Positions 1 to 5,600 of a stretch of 36,064 nucleotides of DNA are shown in pieces (the first letter of the stretch is position 1; every line of letters starts with the position of its first letter). The stretch is from positions 1-36,064 of the IMG/VR virus record IMGVR_UViG_3300030451_002654, one strand, 5' to 3'. A program made the position numbers and the translations under genes. The notes under the pieces are model-generated. The model was not told the origin of the DNA. It did not search any database and was given only the letters and a program-made list of their open reading frames with translations. This stretch comes from a virus.

Positions 1-99
1 TGTGTAAAGAGTTCTCACATCAAACACTATCAAAGATAGGAGAGTTTGTAGGAAGAGATCACGCATCAGTTATACACGGACTATATGTATTTGATGTTA
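1..99. repeat. Terminal direct repeat, left copy
   Basis: These 99 bases are identical to the last 99 bases of the window (35966-36064). The repeat lies inside one continuous reading frame (the DnaA-like gene), so it is best read as the overlap left when a circular or circularly permuted genome is assembled. It is not obviously a biological terminal repeat. Removing one copy gives a 35,965 bp unit. Confidence 0.95.
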
Positions 100-299
100 T
101 TGCATTACATAAGGATAGCATATTAAACTCATACACTAAAATCAGGAATGAAATATTTGAAGAGACTGAGGATGATTTAAGAAAATATAATAGAGAAAAT
201 TATTATAAAATAAAGTATGAACAACTTCTTGAAGAACATCAAGAGTTACAAAAAAGATATGATTTAACTTATGAAACGCAGAACACCACTACAGATTGA
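1..299 (+). CDS. DnaA domain-IV-like DNA-binding protein (3' part)
   Basis: This is the end of the gene that starts at 35830; merged across the seam it encodes 144 residues. The part seen here carries the helix-turn-helix and the motif GRDHASVIHG (residues 63-72 of the merged protein). That closely matches the signature of DnaA domain IV, where Arg-Asp-His-(Thr/Ala)-(Thr/Ser)-Val reads the DnaA box. The remaining C-terminal 70 residues are charged and probably helical. There is no AAA+ ATPase domain, so it cannot be a full initiator. It could bind DnaA boxes on host or phage DNA, as a decoy, recruiter or repressor. The last 29 bases overlap the next gene. Confidence 0.85.
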   Translation, partial: CKEFSHQTLSKIGEFVGRDHASVIHGLYVFDVIALHKDSILNSYTKIRNEIFEETEDDLRKYNRENYYKIKYEQLLEEHQELQKRYDLTYETQNTTTD

Positions 300-570
300 A
301 CAGTATAAAAAGAAATGGGGATTACCTCCTTACGGAGGTTTATATAATCAGGCAGCAGCCAGGTGGTGTTTAGAGAATGGATATAAGATATATCCAGTAC
401 CTCTTCCAGGATGTATAGGAAGATGTGTTAAGTTTAATTTAGAAGTAGATTATAAGGGTGTAAAAAAGAAAGGAACTAAAGTATATACAGACAAAGAATG
501 GTCTGATGCTATATGGAAAATATATAAGTTCTTATACGAAAAAAATGGGAAGAAAACCAAAGCAGTATAA
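271..570 (+). CDS. Small basic protein before terminase
   Basis: A 99-residue, lysine-rich protein of unknown function. It has aromatic and glycine residues around GLPPYGGLYN (residues 17-26) and no membrane segment or known motif that I recognise. It overlaps the DnaA-like gene by 29 bases and the small terminase gene by 26 bases, so it is very likely co-translated with them. Its place before terS suggests a role in packaging or DNA binding, but this is inference only. Confidence 0.7.
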   Translation: MKRRTPLQIEQYKKKWGLPPYGGLYNQAAARWCLENGYKIYPVPLPGCIGRCVKFNLEVDYKGVKKKGTKVYTDKEWSDAIWKIYKFLYEKNGKKTKAV

Positions 571-946
571 ATATGTCAAGGAGACTGACGGAAGAAGAAA
601 CAATGGACGAAAGCAAGGCGTTAGAAACGTGCCTACTGTACGACCCACATCTTCTGCTGCTCTTAACGATGCCAAGCGAAAACGAGTCGGAATCTACGCA
701 CTTAATGCAATGGCAAAAGTATTTGGATCAGAAGAAGAAGCTTGGGAATCATTAGCAGAACAAGCTAAAAGTTCTTTTCCTCATCTTAAATTACTCTTTG
801 AATATAAATATGGTAAGCCACTTGACAAACCAGAAGAGAAACAACAAAAGGTTAATATCAATATAAAAAACCTATTTACAGGTACACAAGAAGAAGATAA
901 TACAATAGAATTAGATACAGATGAACAAACCAGCTCTGAATCCTAA
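545..946 (+). CDS. terS: Terminase small subunit
   Basis: A 133-residue protein directly before the large terminase gene. The basic N-terminus (MGRKPKQYKY) and the following helical region (about residues 35-85, with GSEEEAWESLAEQA and LFEYKYGKP) resemble small terminase subunits of flavobacterial phages. These recognise the packaging site and hand DNA to TerL. The ATG at 545 is chosen because the longer frame upstream (alternative start at 506) would overlap the previous gene more and has an unlikely N-terminus. It overlaps its neighbours by 26 bases on each side. The call depends partly on position. Confidence 0.75.
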   Translation: MGRKPKQYKYVKETDGRRNNGRKQGVRNVPTVRPTSSAALNDAKRKRVGIYALNAMAKVFGSEEEAWESLAEQAKSSFPHLKLLFEYKYGKPLDKPEEKQQKVNINIKNLFTGTQEEDNTIELDTDEQTSSES

Positions 947-2126
947 ATACAATGCTCTTGGTAACGATACCAGATACTTTGTAATAACAGGAGGTAGAGG
1001 AAGTGGTAAATCATTTGCTATAACCACATTTTTAGCGTTTCTAACGTTTGAACAGGGACACAAGATACTTTTTACTCGTTATACAATGATATCTGCTGCC
1101 AATTCGATTATTCCAGAGTTCTTAGAAAAGTTAGAACTGTACAATATTGTGGAGCATTTTAGAATAACCAAAGATGAAATCTTAAACATAAGCACTGGTA
1201 GTTCTATAATGTTTAAAGGAATTAGAACATCAGCAGGAAATCAAACAGCAGCTCTAAAGTCTATTAGTGGGATTACTACTTGGGTGCTTGATGAAGCAGA
1301 AGAGCTTACTAAAGAAGAAGACTTTGATAAGATAGATCAGTCTGTTAGAAGTAAGTCTAAACCTAATAGAGTTATGATGATACTAAATCCAACTACAAAA
1401 GAGCATTGGATATATCAAAGATTCTTTGCAGGTAAAGGAGTTAATCCTGGAACTAATGATTGGAAAGAAAATGTTACATACATTCATACTACATTTAAAG
1501 ATAATATAGAAAACTTATCAGAATCATTTCTATTACAATTAGAAGATATTAGAAGAAGAAGACCAGATAGATATAATCACCAGATACTTGGTGGATGGAT
1601 GGATAAAGCTGAAGGAGTTATCTTTACTAATTGGACTGTAGGGATGTTTAATGAAGGAGTTGAATACATATATGGACAAGACTTTGGTTTTTCTGTTGAC
1701 CCAACAGTTTTAATTAAAGCTGGAGTACACAAAGAAAGTAAGAAGATATGGATTAAGACAATGTATTGTAAACCAGGTATGTCAACACAGGAGATAGGAG
1801 AAAACAACAGAAGATACGCAGGAGAAGATTTAATTATATGTGATAGTGCAGAGCCAAGACTTATATCAGAGCTGCAAGAATATTGTAATATAAAACCAAC
1901 CATTAAACGCAGTGGGTCTATTCTAACAGGGATAGCTCTTATCCAGGACTTTGATTTAATAATAGATCCAGATAGCACAGAGCTTGTAAAGGAGCTTAAC
2001 AATTATGTATGGCACGAAAGAAACACAAGACCTGTAGATAAATGGAATCACCAGATGGATGCTCTTCGATATTGCATACAATACTTCTTAGCAAATGCTA
2101 ACAGAGGTGTTTATGTTATCAGGTAA
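921..2126 (+). CDS. terL: Terminase large subunit (packaging ATPase/nuclease)
   Basis: A 401-residue large terminase, the motor that pumps DNA into the prohead and cuts the concatemer. The Walker A motif GGRGSGKS is at residues 24-31, Walker B (WVLDEAE) at 121-127 and the coupling motif region ILNPTT at 154-159. The C-terminal RNase H-like nuclease shows its acidic residues in GQDFG (D254), ICDSAEP (D308) and QMDALRY (D380). Length and order fit a complete enzyme of the phage large terminase family. Its start overlaps terS by 26 bases. Bases 1901-1917, inside the nuclease part, match the intergenic 17-base repeat at 16 of 17 positions. Confidence 0.97.
   Translation: MNKPALNPKYNALGNDTRYFVITGGRGSGKSFAITTFLAFLTFEQGHKILFTRYTMISAANSIIPEFLEKLELYNIVEHFRITKDEILNISTGSSIMFKGIRTSAGNQTAALKSISGITTWVLDEAEELTKEEDFDKIDQSVRSKSKPNRVMMILNPTTKEHWIYQRFFAGKGVNPGTNDWKENVTYIHTTFKDNIENLSESFLLQLEDIRRRRPDRYNHQILGGWMDKAEGVIFTNWTVGMFNEGVEYIYGQDFGFSVDPTVLIKAGVHKESKKIWIKTMYCKPGMSTQEIGENNRRYAGEDLIICDSAEPRLISELQEYCNIKPTIKRSGSILTGIALIQDFDLIIDPDSTELVKELNNYVWHERNTRPVDKWNHQMDALRYCIQYFLANANRGVYVIR
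1901..1917 (+). repeat. Near-copy of the 17-base repeat inside terL
   Basis: CATTAAACGCAGTGGGT differs at one base from the repeat copies at 2279-2295 and 2313-2329 (CATTAAACGCAGTAGGT). It encodes part of the TerL nuclease domain (TIKRSGS), so it may be chance or a functional extra site. Confidence 0.5.
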
Positions 2127-2330
2127 TTCTTAAACATAGTAGGTTCTTAAACGCAGTAGGTTTAGAATCTAATTGCTATTATTACAAGAGTAAACATATA
2201 CGAAAAGAAAATACTCATTACTGCAAATAAAACTCCAAGACCAATAGATTCAAAATAAATTCTATTAGGATATTTAGTCATTAAACGCAGTAGGTATTTA
2301 CCTGATCTAATCATTAAACGCAGTAGGTTT
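2127..2330 (+). repeat. Iteron-like repeat cluster A (4 copies)
   Basis: Four direct copies of TTAAAC(AT/GC)AGTAGGT lie in the gap after terL. The TTAAAC core starts at 2130, 2147, 2281 and 2314. The first two copies abut with a 17-base period and share the flank TTC; the last two begin with CA. The 15-base core differs only at the AT/GC dinucleotide. Such short repeats in a noncoding gap suggest a protein-binding array (origin iterons, operators or a packaging-related site). It is not a CRISPR, because copies are too short and spacers irregular. Confidence 0.8.
2162..2281 (-). CDS. Possible minus-strand small membrane protein
   Basis: A minus-strand frame reads 39 residues from an ATG at 2281, or 69 residues from 2371. 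It contains a long hydrophobic stretch with GLGVLFAVMSIFFSYMF, which looks like one transmembrane helix, after a short polar N-terminus. The plus strand here has no competing gene. If real it would be the only minus-strand gene of the phage. I see no good Bacteroidetes-type promoter for it, and the longer version would translate through the repeats. Treat it as a candidate only. Confidence 0.35.
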   Translation of the reverse strand: MTKYPNRIYFESIGLGVLFAVMSIFFSYMFTLVIIAIRF

Positions 2331-2340
2331 GTAACAAACC
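2326..2340. repeat. Inverted repeat next to cluster A
   Basis: GGTTTGT and ACAAACC form a perfect 7-base dyad around one central base. It directly overlaps the end of the fourth cluster A repeat and could be part of the same binding site. Confidence 0.45.
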
Positions 2341-2482
2341 ACCTTGTCCACCAGATAAATTTTTGTTGCATAAGATTATATTTTTTGTTTTCATACTGCT
2401 AATATTTATATGACTTTTTATATTTTTTTTTATTTTATGCTTGTATATAAAAAAAGTTTTTTGTAAAAAAGTTTGTCAATTA

Positions 2483-2515
2483 TTTGTTAATTAAAAATAT
2501 TATTCTATATATTTG
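2483..2515 (+). promoter_or_regulatory. Bacteroidetes-type promoter for small early genes
   Basis: TTTG at 2483-2486 and TATATTTG at 2508-2515 match the -33 and -7 (TAnnTTTG) elements with a 21-base spacer. The next ATG is at 2539, giving a short AT-rich leader. It probably drives the run of small genes 2539-3800. Confidence 0.7.
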
Positions 2516-2538
2516 TATAAACATTAAAACAAATAAAG

Positions 2539-2709
2539 ATGAATAATCAAATACAATGTAGTTTCTGTGGACATTTAAACCATATTAATAATATAAGGTG
2601 TGAGGGTTACGATTGTGGAATACCTCTGGACTTAGATATAGAATTTAAATCTTACTTATATAATGGCGATCAAATAGAACTACCTAACATTAAAAACAAA
2701 ACAAAATGA
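2539..2709 (+). CDS. Small zinc-finger-like protein
   Basis: A 56-residue protein with CSFCG near the N-terminus (residues 7-11) and a second pair of cysteines (C21 and C26) about ten residues on. This spacing could hold one zinc ion as in small zinc-ribbon or treble-clef proteins. The C-terminus is lysine-rich. It is the first gene after the promoter at 2483-2515, a typical place for an early host-takeover protein. The function is unknown; stop and next start overlap (ATGA). Confidence 0.6.
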   Translation: MNNQIQCSFCGHLNHINNIRCEGYDCGIPLDLDIEFKSYLYNGDQIELPNIKNKTK

Positions 2710-2828
2710 AACATATATTATACACTAAACTTACAAATATGAGGTTAAGATATACCTTAGAAAAAGACAAAGAAAAAAGCAGAGAGCTTTTAAAACAAAT
2801 AGAAAAATTAGAAAGACAAATTTGGTAA
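2706..2828 (+). CDS. Short coiled-coil-like protein
   Basis: A 40-residue, very basic and helical peptide. Its second half, rich in Lys, Glu and Leu, could form a short coiled coil. Its ATG overlaps the stop of the zinc-finger-like gene (ATGA), which supports translation. I do not recognise it. Confidence 0.5.
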   Translation: MKHILYTKLTNMRLRYTLEKDKEKSRELLKQIEKLERQIW

Positions 2829-2830
2829 TT

Positions 2831-3058
2831 ATGGAAATAAAACAAATAAATAAAAAGTGTGCTTATATAAAAGTAGATAATGTATTCTTTTATATAGACA
2901 AAACATTAGATGAACCTATTATTGATTGCTGGAAGGAGGGCGATCAAATAGAAGTTAAAGAAACTAAAGATGGTTTTATACCAAAGAAACCTCATAGAGC
3001 TTATATAGATGAATTTAAAGGTTGGGCAGAATTTTTAGGAATAGAACAAAAAGATTAA
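2831..3058 (+). CDS. Small hypothetical protein
   Basis: A 75-residue protein, with start ATG at 2831, two bases after the previous stop. It alternates hydrophobic and charged residues (NVFFYIDKTL, GDQIEVKETKDG), suggesting a small beta fold. The C-terminus has FKGWAEFLGI. No known family is recognised. It is part of the small early gene run. Confidence 0.65.
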   Translation: MEIKQINKKCAYIKVDNVFFYIDKTLDEPIIDCWKEGDQIEVKETKDGFIPKKPHRAYIDEFKGWAEFLGIEQKD

Positions 3059-3075
3059 TAATTAAAATAAACAAT

Positions 3076-3204
3076 ATGAAATTTATAAATACAATTAATA
3101 AGATACTTTATACTATCGAAGAAAACGATCAGTATTTTATAACAGACCAAGAGAAATTTACTAAAAGAATTTCCGAAAGAAGTTACCACCAATTAAATAA
3201 ATAA
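3076..3204 (+). CDS. Small hypothetical protein
   Basis: A 42-residue protein starting at ATG 3076, where an AT-rich leader (AAACAAT) precedes the start as for its neighbours. It is polar and basic with no motif I recognise. A longer upstream frame exists but would overlap the previous gene, so the internal ATG is preferred. Confidence 0.5.
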   Translation: MKFINTINKILYTIEENDQYFITDQEKFTKRISERSYHQLNK

Positions 3205-3206
3205 TT

Positions 3207-3380
3207 ATGGATTACTACGATTTGCAAGATCAGATAATATTAAATTTAGCTAAAATGAATAATAAAAGTTTTACTAAATTTTGTAACAAATATGATATAA
3301 AAACTCCAAAAGATATAGTATGTTTTTTTGCACAAAAACAAACTGAAGAAGAATTGGAAAAAATATTTTACGATAACTAA
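3207..3380 (+). CDS. Small hypothetical protein
   Basis: A 57-residue protein starting two bases after the previous stop. It is predicted to be largely helical (DLQDQIILNLAKMNNKSF, then KQTEEELEKIF at the end). No motif is recognised. The tight spacing supports translation as part of the same unit. Confidence 0.5.
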   Translation: MDYYDLQDQIILNLAKMNNKSFTKFCNKYDIKTPKDIVCFFAQKQTEEELEKIFYDN

Positions 3381-3391
3381 ATAAATAAATT

Positions 3392-3673
3392 ATGGAAACA
3401 AACAATAAAAATAAAATAAAACTAACAATGGAAGAAGCATTTTGTACAAGATTTAGCTTAAACATTGAATTTGAATATAATAATAAATTATATGGGGCAA
3501 CTTCAGATTATATCCCTTATGATAAATTAAGAGATATAGATATCTGGGAAATAGATACAGATGAAATATTGGAAAGATTAGATATTGACGATACAACTTT
3601 TCAAGAGCTTTTACCGATAGTTAGATTTTACTTGGAAAGATTAGAGATTAATGATAAAACTTTAACTTATTAA
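3392..3673 (+). CDS. Small acidic protein
   Basis: A 93-residue acidic protein with many Asp, Glu and Ile residues in the second half (DIWEIDTDEILERLDIDD). Small acidic phage proteins often mimic DNA or bind host proteins, but nothing here proves that. It follows its neighbour by 11 bases. The family is not recognised. Confidence 0.65.
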   Translation: METNNKNKIKLTMEEAFCTRFSLNIEFEYNNKLYGATSDYIPYDKLRDIDIWEIDTDEILERLDIDDTTFQELLPIVRFYLERLEINDKTLTY

Positions 3674-3674
3674 T

Positions 3675-3800
3675 ATGGATACTAAATTTAATATGTCAAA
3701 AGAAACTCAAAGACAACTCCTGGAAGTTTATGAGCTTCGAATTGAACGATTACAAAAAAGGATTCAATACCTGGAATCAATTATTAATGATCCTTATTAA
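3675..3800 (+). CDS. Short helical protein
   Basis: A 41-residue protein with heptad-like spacing (LLEVYELRIERLQKRIQYLES), likely one long helix or coiled coil. Its stop codon lies inside the first copy of repeat cluster B, and its start is two bases after the previous stop. It is the last gene of the first early unit. Confidence 0.5.
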   Translation: MDTKFNMSKETQRQLLEVYELRIERLQKRIQYLESIINDPY

Positions 3801-3874
3801 ACATAATAGGTTCTTAAACATAGTACCCTAATTCTTAAACATAGTAAGTAAAGCAATCATTAAACATAGTAAGT
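3794..3874 (+). repeat. Iteron-like repeat cluster B (4 copies)
   Basis: Four direct copies of TTAAACATAGTA(G/A)GT, with cores starting at 3797, 3814, 3835 and 3860. The first two again have a 17-base period joined by GGTTC, as in cluster A. One copy has AATAGGT and one ends ACCC. The array sits between a gene stop and a terminator-like hairpin, just before the next promoter. Confidence 0.8.
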
Positions 3875-3900
3875 TTTTTGGTTGCTTTGCTTTTTTTTTT
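3850..3900 (+). terminator. Possible terminator enclosing a repeat copy
   Basis: AAAGCAA (3850-3856) pairs with TTGCTTT (3882-3888), followed closely by a run of ten T (3891-3900). The loop is 25 bases and holds the last cluster B repeat. The stem is short, so this is a moderate call. Confidence 0.5.
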
Positions 3901-3969
3901 GCCACTATGAAAAAGATATAATTCACAAAACAAACATAAAAAAAATATTAAAATAATTAACATTATTTG

Positions 3970-4000
3970 TTGATTAATTAAAATATTATATTTATATTTG
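3970..4000 (+). promoter_or_regulatory. Bacteroidetes-type promoter
   Basis: TTG at 3970-3972 and TTATATTTG ending at 4000 (TATATTTG at 3993-4000) are separated by 20 bases, matching the -33 and -7 elements. The ATG at 4028 follows after a 27-base AT-rich leader. It likely drives the genes 4028-5075. Confidence 0.7.
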
Positions 4001-4027
4001 TATCATAAACAAATTAAAATTATTAAT

Positions 4028-4282
4028 ATGAATACAATAAAAGAACAACAACAGGAAGAAATAAGAGAACAAATTGAATTTCTTATTTCTGATATATCTG
4101 ATTTGCTTAATGCAAATTATAAGTATCAAAGCATTTACGATGAAATTAAAAATGCTATTGACTTAAGAATTGAGGGGTTTACAAATGAAGATATGCATCA
4201 GTTAGCAACTTCAATTGAAAGCCAAATATCATACTTTATGATTAATTGGTATGAAGAAAATAAAAACGATTTTATAGATTAA
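4028..4282 (+). CDS. Small helical hypothetical protein
   Basis: An 84-residue acidic protein, helical throughout by composition (QQEEIREQIEFLISDISDLL). The frame could be extended upstream to a TTG at 3998, but that lies within the promoter, so ATG 4028 is chosen. No family is recognised. It is the first gene of the second early unit. Confidence 0.65.
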   Translation: MNTIKEQQQEEIREQIEFLISDISDLLNANYKYQSIYDEIKNAIDLRIEGFTNEDMHQLATSIESQISYFMINWYEENKNDFID

Positions 4283-4284
4283 TT

Positions 4285-4383
4285 ATGAAAAGATTAGATT
4301 TTATTAAATGGGCAATATTAACTTATATATTAGTTTTTATATGTCTTATTATTATCGGTACATTAACCTATTATTTACCTTAA
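4285..4383 (+). CDS. Tiny membrane protein
   Basis: A 32-residue peptide with a single hydrophobic helix (WAILTYILVFICLIIIGTL, residues 9-27) and two basic residues before it, so the N-terminus is probably cytoplasmic. It starts two bases after the previous stop and ends two bases before the next start. The function is unknown; such peptides can act on host membranes. Confidence 0.55.
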   Translation: MKRLDFIKWAILTYILVFICLIIIGTLTYYLP

Positions 4384-4385
4384 TT

Positions 4386-4649
4386 ATGAAACTACAATTA
4401 GAAACAGAAATTAAAAATTGGTATTTAAGTGAATACCCCACAGATGAAGAGGGTATTCACCTAAAATCAGGGATCACTTTTTTAGATCTATTCAAACATT
4501 TAGACACTAAAGATGTAAATAAAGATATTTATAACTTTATCTTTAATGATTATGGAGATAGTTTAATTAGAGAGAGACTATTTTCAGCATTATCTGAAAT
4601 ATTTAAAACCGATTATAATTATATTTATAATAAATGGTTATACAATTAA
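4386..4649 (+). CDS. Small hypothetical protein
   Basis: An 87-residue acidic protein with start ATG at 4386. It contains SGITFLDLFKHL and DVNKDIYNFIFNDYGDSLIRERL and appears helical. A longer frame from 4308 would read through the membrane peptide gene, so it is not used. It belongs to the second early unit; the family is not recognised. Confidence 0.6.
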   Translation: MKLQLETEIKNWYLSEYPTDEEGIHLKSGITFLDLFKHLDTKDVNKDIYNFIFNDYGDSLIRERLFSALSEIFKTDYNYIYNKWLYN

Positions 4650-4676
4650 TATAATAACTAAAAACAAAACAACATT

Positions 4677-5075
4677 ATGAAAACACTAACACAAATTGAA
4701 AACGATATTATAAATCATTTACTCGATCAATTAGATGATTTAATTGATACTTATAAAGATGATTTACATCATAATTCTTTTAACGCTGATTATTTTATTA
4801 CAGGATACTATTCAGCCGAAAGATGGCTTAAGGATAATGACATTTACACATTTGATGGCATTAAATATTGTCAAGAAATGGAAGAAGAAAACTTTGGCGA
4901 AATACAAACTATCTTCAACGATCCAGAAACATTAGTTAATCATTATGCTTATTGGAAAGGTCAAGAATTAATTTATTCTTTAAATTGCTTTAATGATCTT
5001 AATGACACATTAACTAAAGAAGATATTCAAAAGATAAAAGATGAGATTTGGGCATACTATAAACTACCATTTTAA
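4677..5075 (+). CDS. Acidic hypothetical protein
   Basis: A 132-residue, strongly acidic protein rich in Asp, Asn and Tyr. It has YSAERWLKDNDIYTFDGIKY in the middle and a helical C-terminus. It resembles unannotated proteins carried by Bacteroidetes mobile elements, though I cannot name a family. It is the last gene before two terminators. Confidence 0.65.
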   Translation: MKTLTQIENDIINHLLDQLDDLIDTYKDDLHHNSFNADYFITGYYSAERWLKDNDIYTFDGIKYCQEMEEENFGEIQTIFNDPETLVNHYAYWKGQELIYSLNCFNDLNDTLTKEDIQKIKDEIWAYYKLPF

Positions 5076-5140
5076 ACATCTTTTTAAACGATTTAAGATA
5101 CCTTTTTTCATAGGTTAATACTTAGGTTAATTATGTTTAG

Positions 5141-5169
5141 AAACCTGCTTTAAACGGCAGGTTTTTTTT
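5141..5169 (+). terminator. Intrinsic terminator
   Basis: AAACCTGC (5141-5148) pairs perfectly with GCAGGTTT (5157-5164) around an 8-base loop, followed by a T run to 5169. It ends the second early unit. Confidence 0.85.
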
Positions 5170-5185
5170 ATTCCAATTATTTTAC

Positions 5186-5216
5186 AACTATCTGATAAAT
5201 AGAGATAGTTTTTTTT
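5186..5216 (+). terminator. Second intrinsic terminator
   Basis: AACTATCT (5186-5193) pairs with AGATAGTT (5203-5210), followed by a run of T. It is a tandem backup to the terminator just before it. Confidence 0.75.
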
Positions 5217-5254
5217 GTTAGGTAAAAAACTCTTCTTTTTTCTACTACTTCTTA

Positions 5255-5276
5255 AATGTAAAATATGCTTTACATT
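5255..5276. promoter_or_regulatory. Perfect dyad, operator-like
   Basis: AATGTAAA and TTTACATT are perfect inverted half-sites separated by 6 bases. A 22-base dyad with 8-base arms and no T tail is typical of a dimeric regulator's site, not a terminator. Confidence 0.5.
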
Positions 5277-5381
5277 GAACTGAATAACTGAACTTAGATA
5301 GTAAACGTAAAATTGGATTAATTATTCTTTAGTAGCTGAATTAAGAAAAATTAACGTGTTTTGCATTCTGCTGTAGGTGAG

Positions 5382-5390
5382 TTATCCACT
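5382..5390 (+). promoter_or_regulatory. DnaA-box-like 9-mer
   Basis: TTATCCACT differs from the consensus DnaA box TTATCCACA only at the last base. It is notable because the phage encodes a DnaA domain-IV-like protein. It is a single site and could be chance. Confidence 0.35.
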
Positions 5391-5419
5391 TCCATAAATT
5401 CAACCACATATCAAAAAAA

Positions 5420-5446
5420 AGCCCAGTAAGGATGTTTACGTGGGCT
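5420..5446 (-). terminator. Hairpin resembling a minus-strand terminator
   Basis: AGCCCAGTAA pairs with TTACGTGGGCT (one bulge), with eight A before it on the plus strand, which is a T run on the minus strand. No minus-strand gene is seen upstream, so it may end a short antisense RNA, or act as a stable structure in a plus-strand leader. Confidence 0.45.
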
Positions 5447-5501
5447 TAAACTAAACAAATATGAAAAACGATTATTTATCGATTAAATACAATTCTGGTG
5501 A

Positions 5502-5546
5502 GTCTTTATAAATATAGTCTTAAAGATATAAAATATTGTCTTAATA
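5502..5546 (+). repeat. Three GTCTT-type direct repeats
   Basis: GTCTTTATAAATA, GTCTTAAAGATA and GTCTTAATAAATA begin at 5502, 5517 and 5538. They lie 40-90 bases before the methylase start, where an operator would be expected. Confidence 0.4.
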
Positions 5547-5577
5547 AATAACCATATATCTATTTAACTGTGTTTTT

Positions 5578-5596
5578 TAATTTTGTTGTACTTTTG
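5578..5596 (+). promoter_or_regulatory. Candidate -7 elements of the Dam promoter
   Basis: Two TAnnTTTG matches occur, at 5578-5585 and 5589-5596. A good TTG is missing at the usual distance, so the -33 part is weak. The second element ends 4 bases before the ATG at 5601, which would give a leaderless mRNA. Confidence 0.5.
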
Positions 5597-5600
5597 TAGT

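Larger units (their letters stand above)
5076..5600. promoter_or_regulatory. Noncoding control region
   Basis: About 525 bases without a convincing gene. It holds, in order, a direct repeat TAGGTTAAT (5111 and 5123), two plus-strand terminators, a perfect dyad (5255-5276), a DnaA-box-like 9-mer (5382-5390), a hairpin oriented as a minus-strand terminator (5420-5446), three GTCTT repeats (5502-5546) and -7 promoter elements for the Dam gene. A 16-codon frame from ATG 5461 is too weak to call. This is the largest gap and a candidate replication origin or switch region. Confidence 0.6.

Noticed and set aside
573-755. Alternative plus frame inside the small terminase gene
   Set aside because: It overlaps terS completely in another frame and has no recognisable features; terS fits position and neighbours.
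1577-2002. Long minus-strand frame inside the terminase gene
   Set aside because: It is fully opposite the nuclease domain of TerL, which has clear motifs. It reads as a Ser/Ile/Leu-rich shadow with no promoter.
2326-2360. tRNA-like end (CCACCAGA) near an inverted repeat
   Set aside because: No cloverleaf can be drawn around it. I found no tRNA or rRNA gene in the window.
2127-3874. CRISPR array
   Set aside because: Repeats are only about 17 bases, partly back to back, with irregular gaps and genes between the clusters. There is no leader and no cas gene.
5461-5511. 16-codon leader peptide frame before the methylase
   Set aside because: It is short and has no regulatory codon pattern. The stop is far from the methylase start, so an attenuator is not supported.
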